Source: an uncultured Eubacterium sp. (lineage in GTDB: Bacteria; Bacillota; Clostridia; Lachnospirales; Lachnospiraceae). Taken from it: a DNA stretch of 46,056 nt. The notes under the pieces were generated by a model that was given only the letters and a program-made list of their open reading frames with translations, was not told the origin of the DNA and made no database searches. The position numbers and the translations under genes are program-made. Where the stretch lies: the NCBI GenBank assembly GCA_900551945.1, contig URYE01000013.1, positions 1 through 46,056 on the forward strand, given 5' to 3'. Positions 35,574 to 44,225 of this stretch are shown here, one piece after another (the first letter of the stretch is position 1; each line of letters starts with the position of its first letter).

Positions 35574-37706
35574 TTAGCCTTCATAAAGTCTAAATATTTC
35601 AATTAATTCCTTAAGTCTTTGAGCCTGTGCTGCAAGTTCTTCACTACTTGCTGAGCTTTCTTCTGCCATAGCTGTATTTTCTTCTACAACTGCTGCAATC
35701 TGGTCGGCTGCCTGTAAAATTTGCTCTAAAGCTTCCGCTTGAGTTGCAGATGCTTCTGATATTTCTGCAATGTCAGAAACAAGCTTATTAGTCTTATCTG
35801 CTGATTCTGCCAACTGATTAGATGCAGCATCAACAATTCTCTTACCATTGTCAACAGCATCAATTGTATTAGCAATTAATTCTGTTGAATTCTTAGCAGC
35901 TTCTGCACTTTGAGTTGCAAGTGTACCTACTTGAGTAGCAACAACTGCGAAGCCCTTACCAGCTTCACCTGCTCTTGCAGCTTCGATTGAAGCATTAAGT
36001 GCAAGAAGATTAGTCTGTGAAGCGATATCGTTGATAGTGCCAATAATTGAGCTAATCTGTGTAGAGCTTTCATTAATAACTTCCATAGCATCTACAACCT
36101 TCTTCATATTGTCAGTACTTGAAATCAAGTTATTACCAACTGACTTAGCAACTTCATTAGCCGCCTTTGCTACATCAGCATTTCTACTAACTTCTTCTGA
36201 TACATTTGTAATTGTAGCCTGTAATTCTTCAACCGCACTTGATTGGTCTGTTGCACCTTCTGTAATAGACTGTGCACCTTGTGAAATATTATCAGCATTA
36301 GCTGAAACCTGCTCTGATACCACATTAATCTCTGTTAATGTCTTTGAAATATCTGTTACAACTGAGAATAAAGAAGTCTTAATCTCAGCAAATTCACCAG
36401 GATACTCTGTATTAGGACTAATCTGGAAGTTATTTTCAGCCATATCCTTTAATACAGCCTTCATATCCTTAATAATACTTCTAAGTGTTGCTGCCGCCTC
36501 AGAAAAGGCATCAGCAAGCAGACCAATCTCATCATCACTTTCAGCTTCAATAGTAATATCAAAATCACCATTCTTTAACTGTGTAGAAGCTTCTACTACT
36601 ACATCAATTGGCTTAATATACTTACGAAGCAGACGCATTGTAAAGTAAACTATAAATATAACTGCAACAATTGAAGTAACAATCATAAGAACTAAAAGAA
36701 GATATGTATTACTATATAAGTCTGTTCTATTAAGTGCGCTTGCTGCCCACCATGTCTGACTTTCAACTGTTATTGGTGAATAGTAACGTACAACCTTTGA
36801 ACCTGTATCCTTCTTAGTAGTTACATTAAAAGCCTTACCTGTATCTAATCCACTCTGAATCTTCTTATAATCAGAAGTTGATATTAAACTACTTAAGTTC
36901 TCACCAAGATAGTTTGTTGATTCACTGTCATAAATAATAACACCATCATTTGTTAATACATCAACATATAAAGACTTGAAGTTTTCTTGCTCAGAGTCAA
37001 GAATACTAAACTGTTCAACATTGATATCTACCACGATAACACCCTTAACTGTGTTATTATATAAAATAGGCCATGAAGCTGTAACCATTGTAACGCCCTG
37101 GTCTTCATAAGGGTCTGTAAATACTGTATTCTTAGTATTCTTAGCTTCTGTATAGTAGCTTTGTGTACTATATTCTGAATAACTACCATAGCTTTGACAA
37201 CTCTTCTTTGCAGCATCAGACTCACTTACATAGATTGAATAATCAGTCTTTGCTGGGTCAAAAGCATTTGGCTCAAAGAATACACCAATACCAGTAATAG
37301 CACTACCACTTGATACTGATGACCAAGCATTGTAAAGAATGAAATCTTCTACCTGCTTGTTAATTCTTTGTAACTGAATGTCGTATAATGCACTCTTTTC
37401 TGTTTCACCAGTGTATCCATTTTGGTCTTGTATCTTATATGCGTCTTCGATATAAGCTTGAATGTTAGAAGCTGTATTAGCTGCCACATCTACTACTGAT
37501 TGAACATTCTGTCCATTCTTTTCTGCGAGTCCTATAAACTCATCATTAATACTGTTAGAAAGGAAATTACTACTAAGTCCTACACTTATGGCAACAAGAG
37601 CTATCATACATACAACAACTAGTACTCCGATAGCCGATGCTGTCTTCTTTGCCAAGCTACCACTATTAAATAAATTCTTTTTCTTTTTTTTCAAATCATC
37701 TGCCAT
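35574..37706 (-). CDS. methyl-accepting chemotaxis protein with double-Cache sensor
   Basis: A 710-aa receptor. A lysine-rich start and TM1 (about residues 20-45) lead to a dCache_1-type extracellular sensor (about 55-330) with ITGIGVFFEPNAFD, FTDPYEDQGVTMVTASWP and VKGVIVVDINVEQF. TM2 is near 335-358, followed by HAMP and the signalling domain with ASQTNLLALNASIEAARAGEAGKGFAVVA at the tip. dCache_1 domains often bind amino acids, but the ligand cannot be fixed here. GGAGGAG precedes the ATG. It differs from the first receptor in sensor class. Confidence 0.94.
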   Translation of the reverse strand: MADDLKKKKKNLFNSGSLAKKTASAIGVLVVVCMIALVAISVGLSSNFLSNSINDEFIGLAEKNGQNVQSVVDVAANTASNIQAYIEDAYKIQDQNGYTGETEKSALYDIQLQRINKQVEDFILYNAWSSVSSGSAITGIGVFFEPNAFDPAKTDYSIYVSESDAAKKSCQSYGSYSEYSTQSYYTEAKNTKNTVFTDPYEDQGVTMVTASWPILYNNTVKGVIVVDINVEQFSILDSEQENFKSLYVDVLTNDGVIIYDSESTNYLGENLSSLISTSDYKKIQSGLDTGKAFNVTTKKDTGSKVVRYYSPITVESQTWWAASALNRTDLYSNTYLLLVLMIVTSIVAVIFIVYFTMRLLRKYIKPIDVVVEASTQLKNGDFDITIEAESDDEIGLLADAFSEAAATLRSIIKDMKAVLKDMAENNFQISPNTEYPGEFAEIKTSLFSVVTDISKTLTEINVVSEQVSANADNISQGAQSITEGATDQSSAVEELQATITNVSEEVSRNADVAKAANEVAKSVGNNLISSTDNMKKVVDAMEVINESSTQISSIIGTINDIASQTNLLALNASIEAARAGEAGKGFAVVATQVGTLATQSAEAAKNSTELIANTIDAVDNGKRIVDAASNQLAESADKTNKLVSDIAEISEASATQAEALEQILQAADQIAAVVEENTAMAEESSASSEELAAQAQRLKELIEIFRLYEG

Positions 37707-37931
37707 ACTTTACTCCTCCTACATCTTAATTCACGCAGCTTAACTATATAGTCCTTATAGCCAGATTATATATGCTGTATGTTTGCAATTTATAATAACT
37801 GTTTAATAATTATTCAATATAAATAATATAAAACACTTATTAACTCTTTTGAAAAAGTAATTTCCCTCTAATGTTGTTGCCCCTCTATATCTTTCAGCAT
37901 TAATTTACTCTATTTCAAATATTGTAATTTT

Positions 37932-38546
37932 TTATTGATGTTCATTTATATAGTCTTCTAATATCTGCGCTGCCATGCCAATTAATTCCTTGCAAGGTCG
38001 CTTCTTGTAATACTCTTGTGTCCTTGCTTCTGGCACTGGTGACTGTTCTTTAACTGACAATCCAAGAAGTTCTCTACATACGATTGATTTGTTTTTTTGT
38101 TCAAATGTATGCGCCAGCTCTTGAATTACTGAATAATGATTAGCTTTAATCTGCCCCGTTTCTGGTGTACTATATCCATATAGATATCCTGCCACAATAA
38201 ACATACCACTGACACTTCCACAAACTTCTCTTAATCTTCCCATTCCCCCGCCGAATGAAGAACTAATTCGTATAAGAGAATCTGTGTCAACATCTATAAT
38301 ATCGGCAAATGCAAGCACAACCGACTGCGCACAATTGTAACCTTTGAGAAAATTATTCATTGCAAGCTCGCTTCTTGAAACTTTCTTAACATTCACTTCT
38401 TTACACTCCCCCTGAACAAGCTGTCTTTCAACACTATCTTTGTTGATATCTTGTAATAAAATATTGTCTTGTTCTGAATAAGCTTCATTAACTTTTTGTT
38501 GCGCATTTTGTGCTAAATAAGCCTTTTTTTCCAATTTTTCTTTCAT
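37932..38546 (-). CDS. C_GCAxxG_C_C family protein
   Basis: A 204-aa protein of the cysteine-rich C_GCAxxG_C_C family. The family cysteines are seen in GYNCAQSV, in REVCGSVSGM after the SFGGGMG segment, in VCRELLG, and in RPCKELIG. The family is widespread in anaerobes; a redox or metal role is suspected but not proven. The first ~60 residues are a charged extension rich in Gln, Lys and Glu not typical of the core family. AGAAGG precedes the ATG. Confidence 0.85.
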   Translation of the reverse strand: MKEKLEKKAYLAQNAQQKVNEAYSEQDNILLQDINKDSVERQLVQGECKEVNVKKVSRSELAMNNFLKGYNCAQSVVLAFADIIDVDTDSLIRISSSFGGGMGRLREVCGSVSGMFIVAGYLYGYSTPETGQIKANHYSVIQELAHTFEQKNKSIVCRELLGLSVKEQSPVPEARTQEYYKKRPCKELIGMAAQILEDYINEHQ

Positions 38547-39019
38547 AATACCTTCTCTTTTAGTATTTCAAAAAACTTCTTTAATAACTTTTCTCACCAC
38601 TATTCCATGTAGTGCAATTGTACCGCTAAATTAATACTATTGCAACCACTTTATTTTTATTTATTTAATATTGTTTAGGAAATTTTTACGAATATCAATC
38701 AAATCCGCCAACTTTTCAATCATTTTTAATCAATTCCCAAACACGACGTTGGAGTAAGCAATCAGCGACACCAATTTAACATCAATTTTATTTTTTATCC
38801 CACTCCCCAAAAATTCATATTTTATAAGTCAACTAAAGCCCCGTTAAGCTAGCAGTATTGTATAAAGCAATGAAATAAAAGCCTATATTTGTATGACAGT
38901 AGCGAACACTCTTGTTCGATAATGACATACAAATATAGACTTTTGTCCTTTCACTGGTGTGTGAATGTTTTATACAATACTGATAGCTTTCACAGCTTAA
39001 AATCACAAAAATATGAACT
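38547..39019. other. gene-free stretch between the ABC transporter and the C_GCAxxG gene
   Basis: No coding sequence in 473 bases. The right part holds structured repeat copy 1. The left part is AT-rich and should contain the promoter of the C_GCAxxG gene; no clear consensus chosen. Confidence 0.6.
38847..38988. repeat. structured repeat, copy 1
   Basis: A 142-nt element. The outer stem is CAGTATTGTATAAA (38853-38866) with its exact complement (38969-38982). The inner stem AAAAGCCTATATTTGTATG pairs with CATACAAATATAGACTTTT with one mismatch. The apical hairpin is CGAACA-CTCT-TGTTCG (38903-38918). The segments GTAGCGAAC, TTCGATAATG and ACTGGTGTGTG are shared with copy 2. It begins 31 bases after the ABC transporter stop. 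Confidence 0.75.
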
Positions 39020-41767
39020 CTATTCTGTCCTTAATGCTGTCACAGGGTCTTTCTTTGCCGCATTTTTAGCAGGAATAAGCCCCCCAATAAATGTAAGCAC
39101 CATACTAAGAATTATAAGCACCACCGCACTAACTGGTGGAAGTGCCGCATTTACCGAAGTCGACTTCGTAACTGCATGTATAATACTATTACTTGGAATT
39201 AACAACAACAATGTAATAGCAATACCAATTATTCCCGAACAGAAACCAATAATAAAAGTTTCTGCATTAAATACTTGCGAAATATTTCTCTTAGAAGCTC
39301 CAATTGCTCGAAGAATACCAATTTCCTTAGTTCTTTCAAGTACAGAAATATAAGTAATAATACCAATCATAATAGAAGAAACCACAAGAGATACTGCCAC
39401 AAATGCTACTAATACATAAGTTATTACATTAATAATAGTAGTAACACTACTCATAAGAAGTCCAACATAATCTGTATAACTTATCTTATCTTCTTCATTA
39501 GCACCCTCATTATATTTCTTAATACAATCAGATACAGCATCTTTATCTTCAAAACTATCTACATAAATATTAATAGCTGATGGTGCATCATAGCTTATAA
39601 CACCAAAGCTATCCATATTATCATCATATGTTCCTGTTGAAACATAAGTATTATATATAGAAAGAAGTGTTTCATCATCAGGATTTTGTAAATATGAGTC
39701 AAGCATTTCAGCTTGCTGTGCTTCACTCATCGCCATCATTTGATTATACATCTGCTGATTGTCAGCATATATCATCTGTATCATATTTTTAAACATAGAA
39801 GCCTTATCACTTACGCCCAAATTAGCAAGATATACTTTAGCATCTGCAATCTTAGCATTGTCATCAGCAGGAGAAAATGCCATTCCATTTATCACATTAA
39901 TATCCTTGTTTTCTCTTTGAGCCTTAACAACATCACTCTTATCTGCATAATCAATAAGATAATCTGTAAGAGCCTTTGTATAACCAATAGCACTGTTAAT
40001 AAGTGCATTGTCGTTATCATCATTTTGTCTTACAACACCGACAACCTTAAGCTTTAAGCCATCTGCTACTATATCCTTCAACTTTGCAGTATCATTTGAA
40101 ATAGACTTGTAATTTCCACTGTCATCTTTTACATAAGTGTCACTAGCTGGCACAAGATAATATTCCTTATTGCATATATCTTCATAAGATAACTTAAGTG
40201 TATCCATTGTCACTTCTTCGCTCGCGTCAATCTTCTTCATAATATCCTTATATTCAGAAGTTGGAAGTATTCCAAGCTGATAAAGAACTGCTGACGAAAT
40301 CTCGTTATTCTTATTAAGCACCATTACAACTTCATCATAAGCTGATGGCCAATTGCCATAAAGTACATCGTAAGAGTCTGTTACTGCCTTACTTACTGAA
40401 GCCTGTTCACTTCCTGGGAGAAGCTCTGTAAAATTATTACTCTTTGTAGTTGTACCCATAGACATTGACATTCCACCATAAGACGATGACATATCTGCCA
40501 TCATATTTGTAGCAGAAGCCGAATTATTACTTCTCAATGTACTACCATCTGTATTTACAAATGTTCCTTCTGAGTCATAAGTAAATACATCAAACTTAGT
40601 ATTGTAAGAATAAACGATACCATTTTCTCTAATATACTTATTAATCTCACTGTCAGAATTATCAAGATACTTCTTAAACTCAGTTAAGTTATTCTTTGTA
40701 AAACTTGTTGTAATACTAGAAGCCATCTCAATATCCTTGCCATTAGAATACACTCCGTCAAGCTCGTGATTTACCGCCTGCGTATCGTCCATAGAAGACT
40801 GCCCCTTCTGCATAATGCTAGTAAGGTCAATGGTTTCTGCTTCTATTGAGATTGGATAAGAAGTCATCGTACTTTTTTGTATATCAGTTATATAAGTATT
40901 CACTCCATTTGAAAATGATAAAATAAGAGCAATTCCTATAATACCAATCGAGCCTGCAAACGCCGTAAGAAATGTCCTACCCTTTTTTGTCCTTAGATTG
41001 TTAAATGACAACGACAGCGCTGTAAGTATCGACATTGATGACTTACCCATGTTTTTATGCTGTGGCTCTTGTAGCTTTTCTTTTTCTATGTCAAATGGAG
41101 CTGTATCATCAACTATATGACCATCTTTTACTCTTACAATTCTTGTAGCGTAATCCTCGGCAAGCTCTGGATTGTGAGTTACCATTACAACAAGCCTATC
41201 TTTTGCGACTTCCTTTAAAAGCTCCATTACTTGAACACTTGTTTCAGAGTCAAGCGCACCTGTTGGCTCATCGGCAAGCAAAATATCAGGATTATTAACT
41301 AATGCTCTAGCAATCGCAACTCTTTGCATTTGTCCGCCCGACATCTGATTAGGTCGTTTGTGAAGCTGATTGCCAAGTCCTACCTTTTCTAGTGCTTCTT
41401 TAGCTCGCTTTCTTCTTTCAGTACGACTTATACCAGAAATAGTAAGCGCAAGCTCTACATTTGAAAGCACCGATTGATGTGGTATAAGATTGTAACTTTG
41501 GAATACGAAACCAATTGTGTGATTTCTATAAGAGTCCCAATCCCTGTCCTTATATTTTTTAGTGGAAATACCATTGATAATAAGGTCGCCACTGTCATAT
41601 CTGTCAAGACCGCCGATAATATTAAGAAGTGTAGTCTTACCAGAACCCGATGGGCCTAGAATTGCTACGAACTCATTATCCCTTAGATTAAGCGACACGT
41701 TATCAAGCGCCGTCTGCACCAAATCACCAGTCTTATACTTTTTGCAAATATTTTGTACTTGAAGCAT
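39020..41767 (-). CDS. MacB-like ABC transporter, fused ATPase and FtsX-type permease
   Basis: A 915-aa single chain. The N-terminal ATPase (about 1-230) has Walker A GPSGSGKTT (38-46), signature MSGGQMQR (142-149) and Walker B LLADEPTG (163-170). TM1 is near 266-286, followed by a very large extracytoplasmic domain (about 290-770), then three C-terminal spans with the FtsX pattern (about 775-808, 836-858, 880-900). MacB-type systems are mechanotransmitters that export peptides or antibiotics, or act on the envelope. Two Met-rich segments (422-437 and 658-688) lie in the outer domain. The substrate is unknown. Confidence 0.92.
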   Translation of the reverse strand: MLQVQNICKKYKTGDLVQTALDNVSLNLRDNEFVAILGPSGSGKTTLLNIIGGLDRYDSGDLIINGISTKKYKDRDWDSYRNHTIGFVFQSYNLIPHQSVLSNVELALTISGISRTERRKRAKEALEKVGLGNQLHKRPNQMSGGQMQRVAIARALVNNPDILLADEPTGALDSETSVQVMELLKEVAKDRLVVMVTHNPELAEDYATRIVRVKDGHIVDDTAPFDIEKEKLQEPQHKNMGKSSMSILTALSLSFNNLRTKKGRTFLTAFAGSIGIIGIALILSFSNGVNTYITDIQKSTMTSYPISIEAETIDLTSIMQKGQSSMDDTQAVNHELDGVYSNGKDIEMASSITTSFTKNNLTEFKKYLDNSDSEINKYIRENGIVYSYNTKFDVFTYDSEGTFVNTDGSTLRSNNSASATNMMADMSSSYGGMSMSMGTTTKSNNFTELLPGSEQASVSKAVTDSYDVLYGNWPSAYDEVVMVLNKNNEISSAVLYQLGILPTSEYKDIMKKIDASEEVTMDTLKLSYEDICNKEYYLVPASDTYVKDDSGNYKSISNDTAKLKDIVADGLKLKVVGVVRQNDDNDNALINSAIGYTKALTDYLIDYADKSDVVKAQRENKDINVINGMAFSPADDNAKIADAKVYLANLGVSDKASMFKNMIQMIYADNQQMYNQMMAMSEAQQAEMLDSYLQNPDDETLLSIYNTYVSTGTYDDNMDSFGVISYDAPSAINIYVDSFEDKDAVSDCIKKYNEGANEEDKISYTDYVGLLMSSVTTIINVITYVLVAFVAVSLVVSSIMIGIITYISVLERTKEIGILRAIGASKRNISQVFNAETFIIGFCSGIIGIAITLLLLIPSNSIIHAVTKSTSVNAALPPVSAVVLIILSMVLTFIGGLIPAKNAAKKDPVTALRTE

Positions 41768-42088
41768 ATATTCCTCATTTCTAATTATTTATTTTTACTT
41801 TTTATATTCCAAATTCATATTCACAATTCACTTTTATCTATTATCTACAATATTATTACTCATATTGCAGTTTATGCAAAAATGGCTTTTCTTAATATAA
41901 ATTAATTTGCCTCACTTATTATTTATCACAATAAGAAATCATATTATCAATAGTATTGAATAGTAATTTAAAATATACAATCTGGAAATACAAAAAATAA
42001 TCTAAGTAAGTTTAAAATTCAACTTACTGCCTTGTGCAATAAAAATTTTAAACCCACTTAGTTGATGTTAAAATTTTAACAAGTTGTT
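41768..42088. other. gene-free stretch between the Dabb gene and the ABC transporter
   Basis: AT-rich, with the Dabb hairpin at 42002-42061 and the presumed promoter of the ABC transporter. Nothing else recognised. Confidence 0.55.
42002..42061 (-). terminator. hairpin after the Dabb gene
   Basis: CTAAGT/ACTTAG and GTTTAAAATT/AATTTTAAAC form a 16-bp interrupted stem 27 bases past the stop. There is no T run, so it is a probable but not certain terminator. Confidence 0.55.
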
Positions 42089-42391
42089 TTAATCTTCGTA
42101 ATCCATGCACATTCTTACCTGCATAAATGGTCTTACAAATGTATCTGCTACATGAACGTGAGCAGGGTTCTTTTGATATGCCTTTAATGCTTCTTCGCTT
42201 TCAAGCTCAGAGTCAAGCATAATATCACAAGTAGAAGAAGCTAAACCATCAATAATTACATTACATTTAACAAGCCCATCAACAACACCAACAAGCCCTT
42301 CTAAGTTCTTTTTTACATTTTCCTTAATCTGCTGTTTTTCTTCTTCTGTCTTTTCTTCTTTAATTTTCCATAAAATCATATGATGTACCAT
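42089..42391 (-). CDS. Dabb (stress-responsive A/B barrel) protein
   Basis: A 100-aa dimeric alpha-beta barrel protein. The Dabb signature is MVHHMILWKIKE at the start, GLVGVVDGLVKCNV in the middle and LKAYQKNPAHVHVADTFVRPFM towards the end. The exact biochemical role of bacterial Dabb proteins is mostly unknown. GGAGG precedes the ATG. It stands alone between two gene-free stretches. Confidence 0.9.
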   Translation of the reverse strand: MVHHMILWKIKEEKTEEEKQQIKENVKKNLEGLVGVVDGLVKCNVIIDGLASSTCDIMLDSELESEEALKAYQKNPAHVHVADTFVRPFMQVRMCMDYED

Positions 42392-42800
42392 TTCTTATTT
42401 CCTCCAAAAATATGTTTTTTACAAATTATAATATACCAAACTGACGTACTTGTATACTTATCACACCCAAAATTTATATTAGTTTAAGATTAGCCTTAAA
42501 ATTTTAATACTATTATTGACATTTCAACCATATACAATGTAAACTTGTCGTTGTTACAAATCTTCATATTTTCTATTTCAATAAATTTTAAAAAAAATAG
42601 ATATCAGTAATATATAAACTAAATGCACCATTAAAAGAACAATTTTCTATATTTGTATGACCGTAGCGAACTCACTTATTCGATAATGGCATATAAATAT
42701 AGGAAATTGTACTTTTACTGGTGTGTGTATTTATATATTACTGATAGCAAAAATATAAAATATGAAAATTTCAAAAATATTATGAAAGGAAATATTTTAA
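42392..42800. other. gene-free divergent region before plsC
   Basis: Contains the promoter regions of the Dabb gene (leftward) and plsC (rightward) and the structured repeat copy 2. No coding sequence judged real. Confidence 0.6.
42602..42746. repeat. structured repeat, copy 2
   Basis: A 145-nt element homologous to copy 1. The outer stem CAGTAATATATAAA (42605-42618) pairs exactly with 42730-42743 although two positions differ from copy 1. The inner stem ACAATTTTCTATATTTGTATG pairs with two G-U wobbles on the plus strand. A middle stem CACCATTAAAAG/CTTTTACTGGTG is also possible. It ends 54 bases before the plsC ATG. Confidence 0.75.
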
Positions 42801-43532
42801 ATGATACGATTAATATTAATTGTACTCTACATAATCCTACACGCCATATTTGGTATCATATTACTACCGCTGTGTTGGATTATTGGTAAGATTAATCCTC
42901 AAGCCAAAGACAAGCTTTCATTAGGAATAATCAAAGTTACATTTAAAATGATTTTGTTTATCTCTGGAGTTAAGACCACCGCTATCGGAGTTGAAAACAT
43001 TCCAACTGATGAACCTGTTCTTTTCATTGGCAATCACAGAGGTTTTTATGACATAATCGTTTCTTATACATATATGAAACGTCCTACAGGTTACGTTGCT
43101 AAAAAAGAAATGAACAAATTTCTCTATGTAAGACGATGGATGAAAAACATTCAATGCCTATTTCTTGACAGAGAAAATATGAAAGAAGGCTTAAAAACTA
43201 TTCTTAAAGGAATTGATAATATAAAAAATGGAATTTCAGTATTTATCTTTCCAGAAGGTACAAGAAATAAAGGTGACGGTATACAACCATTTCACGCAGG
43301 AAGCTTTAAATTTGCCGAAAAAACCAACTGTAAGATTATACCTGTAGTACAAAACAACACAGACGCAGTATTTGAAAGACAACTTCCACGCATAAAAAAG
43401 GCACATACTGTAATTGAATTTGGCAAGCCAATAGATATTACACAATTCTCAAGAGAAGAACGCAAACAAATTCACGAATACACAAGAAATGTTATGATTG
43501 AAATGTACGAAAAAAACAAGACTTTAGTGTAG
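42801..43532 (+). CDS. plsC: 1-acyl-sn-glycerol-3-phosphate acyltransferase
   Basis: Makes phosphatidic acid from lysophosphatidic acid at the membrane. The 243-aa protein has an N-terminal hydrophobic stretch (about residues 2-28), the catalytic NHRGFYD (HX4D), CLFLDRENM, FPEGTRNKGDG, and IIPVVQNN, which are the acyltransferase blocks I-IV in order. AAAGGA precedes the ATG. Its stop lies inside an ACAAGACT/AGTCTTGT hairpin (43514-43537). Structured repeat copy 2 lies in its leader. Confidence 0.93.
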   Translation: MIRLILIVLYIILHAIFGIILLPLCWIIGKINPQAKDKLSLGIIKVTFKMILFISGVKTTAIGVENIPTDEPVLFIGNHRGFYDIIVSYTYMKRPTGYVAKKEMNKFLYVRRWMKNIQCLFLDRENMKEGLKTILKGIDNIKNGISVFIFPEGTRNKGDGIQPFHAGSFKFAEKTNCKIIPVVQNNTDAVFERQLPRIKKAHTVIEFGKPIDITQFSREERKQIHEYTRNVMIEMYEKNKTLV

Positions 43533-43607
43533 TCTTGTACTTTCCAAATTTTTCACACTATGATATAATAGATAAATCTTATAAATTATTATTAGGAGGA
43601 AATACCA

Positions 43608-44057
43608 ATGCCAGTTTGGGTAACAGTATTATTAGTTATTTTGGCTATATTGCTTGTTGCATTTATCGCACTTATGATTTTTGGAAACAAGCTCCGTAAA
43701 AAGCAGGAAAGCCAGCAAGCACAGATTGACGCAGCAAAGCAAGTCATGTCGATGTTAGTTATTGATAAAAAGAAAATGAAGCTAAAAGACGCAGGGCTTC
43801 CTAAGATGGTTATTGACCAGACACCTAAGTATTTAAGAGGAAGCAAAATGCCAATCGTAAAAGCTAAGATTGGTCCAAGAGTTATGACTCTTATGGCAGA
43901 CCCTCAAGTTTTTGACCTTATCCCTACTAAAGCTGAAATTAAAGCCGAAGTAAGTGGTATCTACATCACTGGTATTAAGTCTGTAAGAGGTGGCAAGATT
44001 GTTACACCTGAAAAGAAACAAAAAGGACTTAAGAAGTTTTTTAACAAGAATAAATAA
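43608..44057 (+). CDS. small membrane-anchored protein of unknown function
   Basis: A 149-aa protein. One N-terminal membrane span (about residues 3-26) is followed by a basic linker (GNKLRKKQESQQAQ) and a soluble domain with a repeated LP-MVIDQTP, KIGPRVMTLMADPQVFDLIP and EIKAEVSGIYITGI pattern. It ends in a lysine-rich tail (KKQKGLKKFFNKNK). A perfect AGGAGG site precedes the ATG. It lies 75 bases after plsC and has its own terminator. Not recognised as a named family. Confidence 0.75.
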   Translation: MPVWVTVLLVILAILLVAFIALMIFGNKLRKKQESQQAQIDAAKQVMSMLVIDKKKMKLKDAGLPKMVIDQTPKYLRGSKMPIVKAKIGPRVMTLMADPQVFDLIPTKAEIKAEVSGIYITGIKSVRGGKIVTPEKKQKGLKKFFNKNK

Positions 44058-44094
44058 ACCAGCCAACACTTAAATATTATAAGATATTATTAAT

Positions 44095-44129
44095 GACTGT
44101 CGTACATAACTAATCTTTGTTCGGCAGTC
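44095..44129 (+). terminator. terminator after the 149-aa gene
   Basis: GACTGTCG pairs with CGGCAGTC (one U-G pair in plus-strand RNA) and is followed by TTTTCTATT. Confidence 0.75.
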
Positions 44130-44225
44130 TTTTCTATTACAATTACTATTTTTGTATTTTACAATAAATTGTGCAGGCAAACTGATATGATATTAAAAAC
44201 AATTTTTTAAGATAGGAGTTATTTT

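Noticed and set aside
36031..36648. 205-codon plus-strand frame
   Set aside because: It lies entirely antisense to the second chemoreceptor, with composition mirroring that gene.
38889..39353. Open frame starting MYDSSEHS, similar to one at 42653 starting MYDRSELT
   Set aside because: The similarity is real but follows from the shared structured repeat. Changes preserve base pairing, the frames diverge outside the repeat, and the first overlaps the ABC transporter gene antisense.
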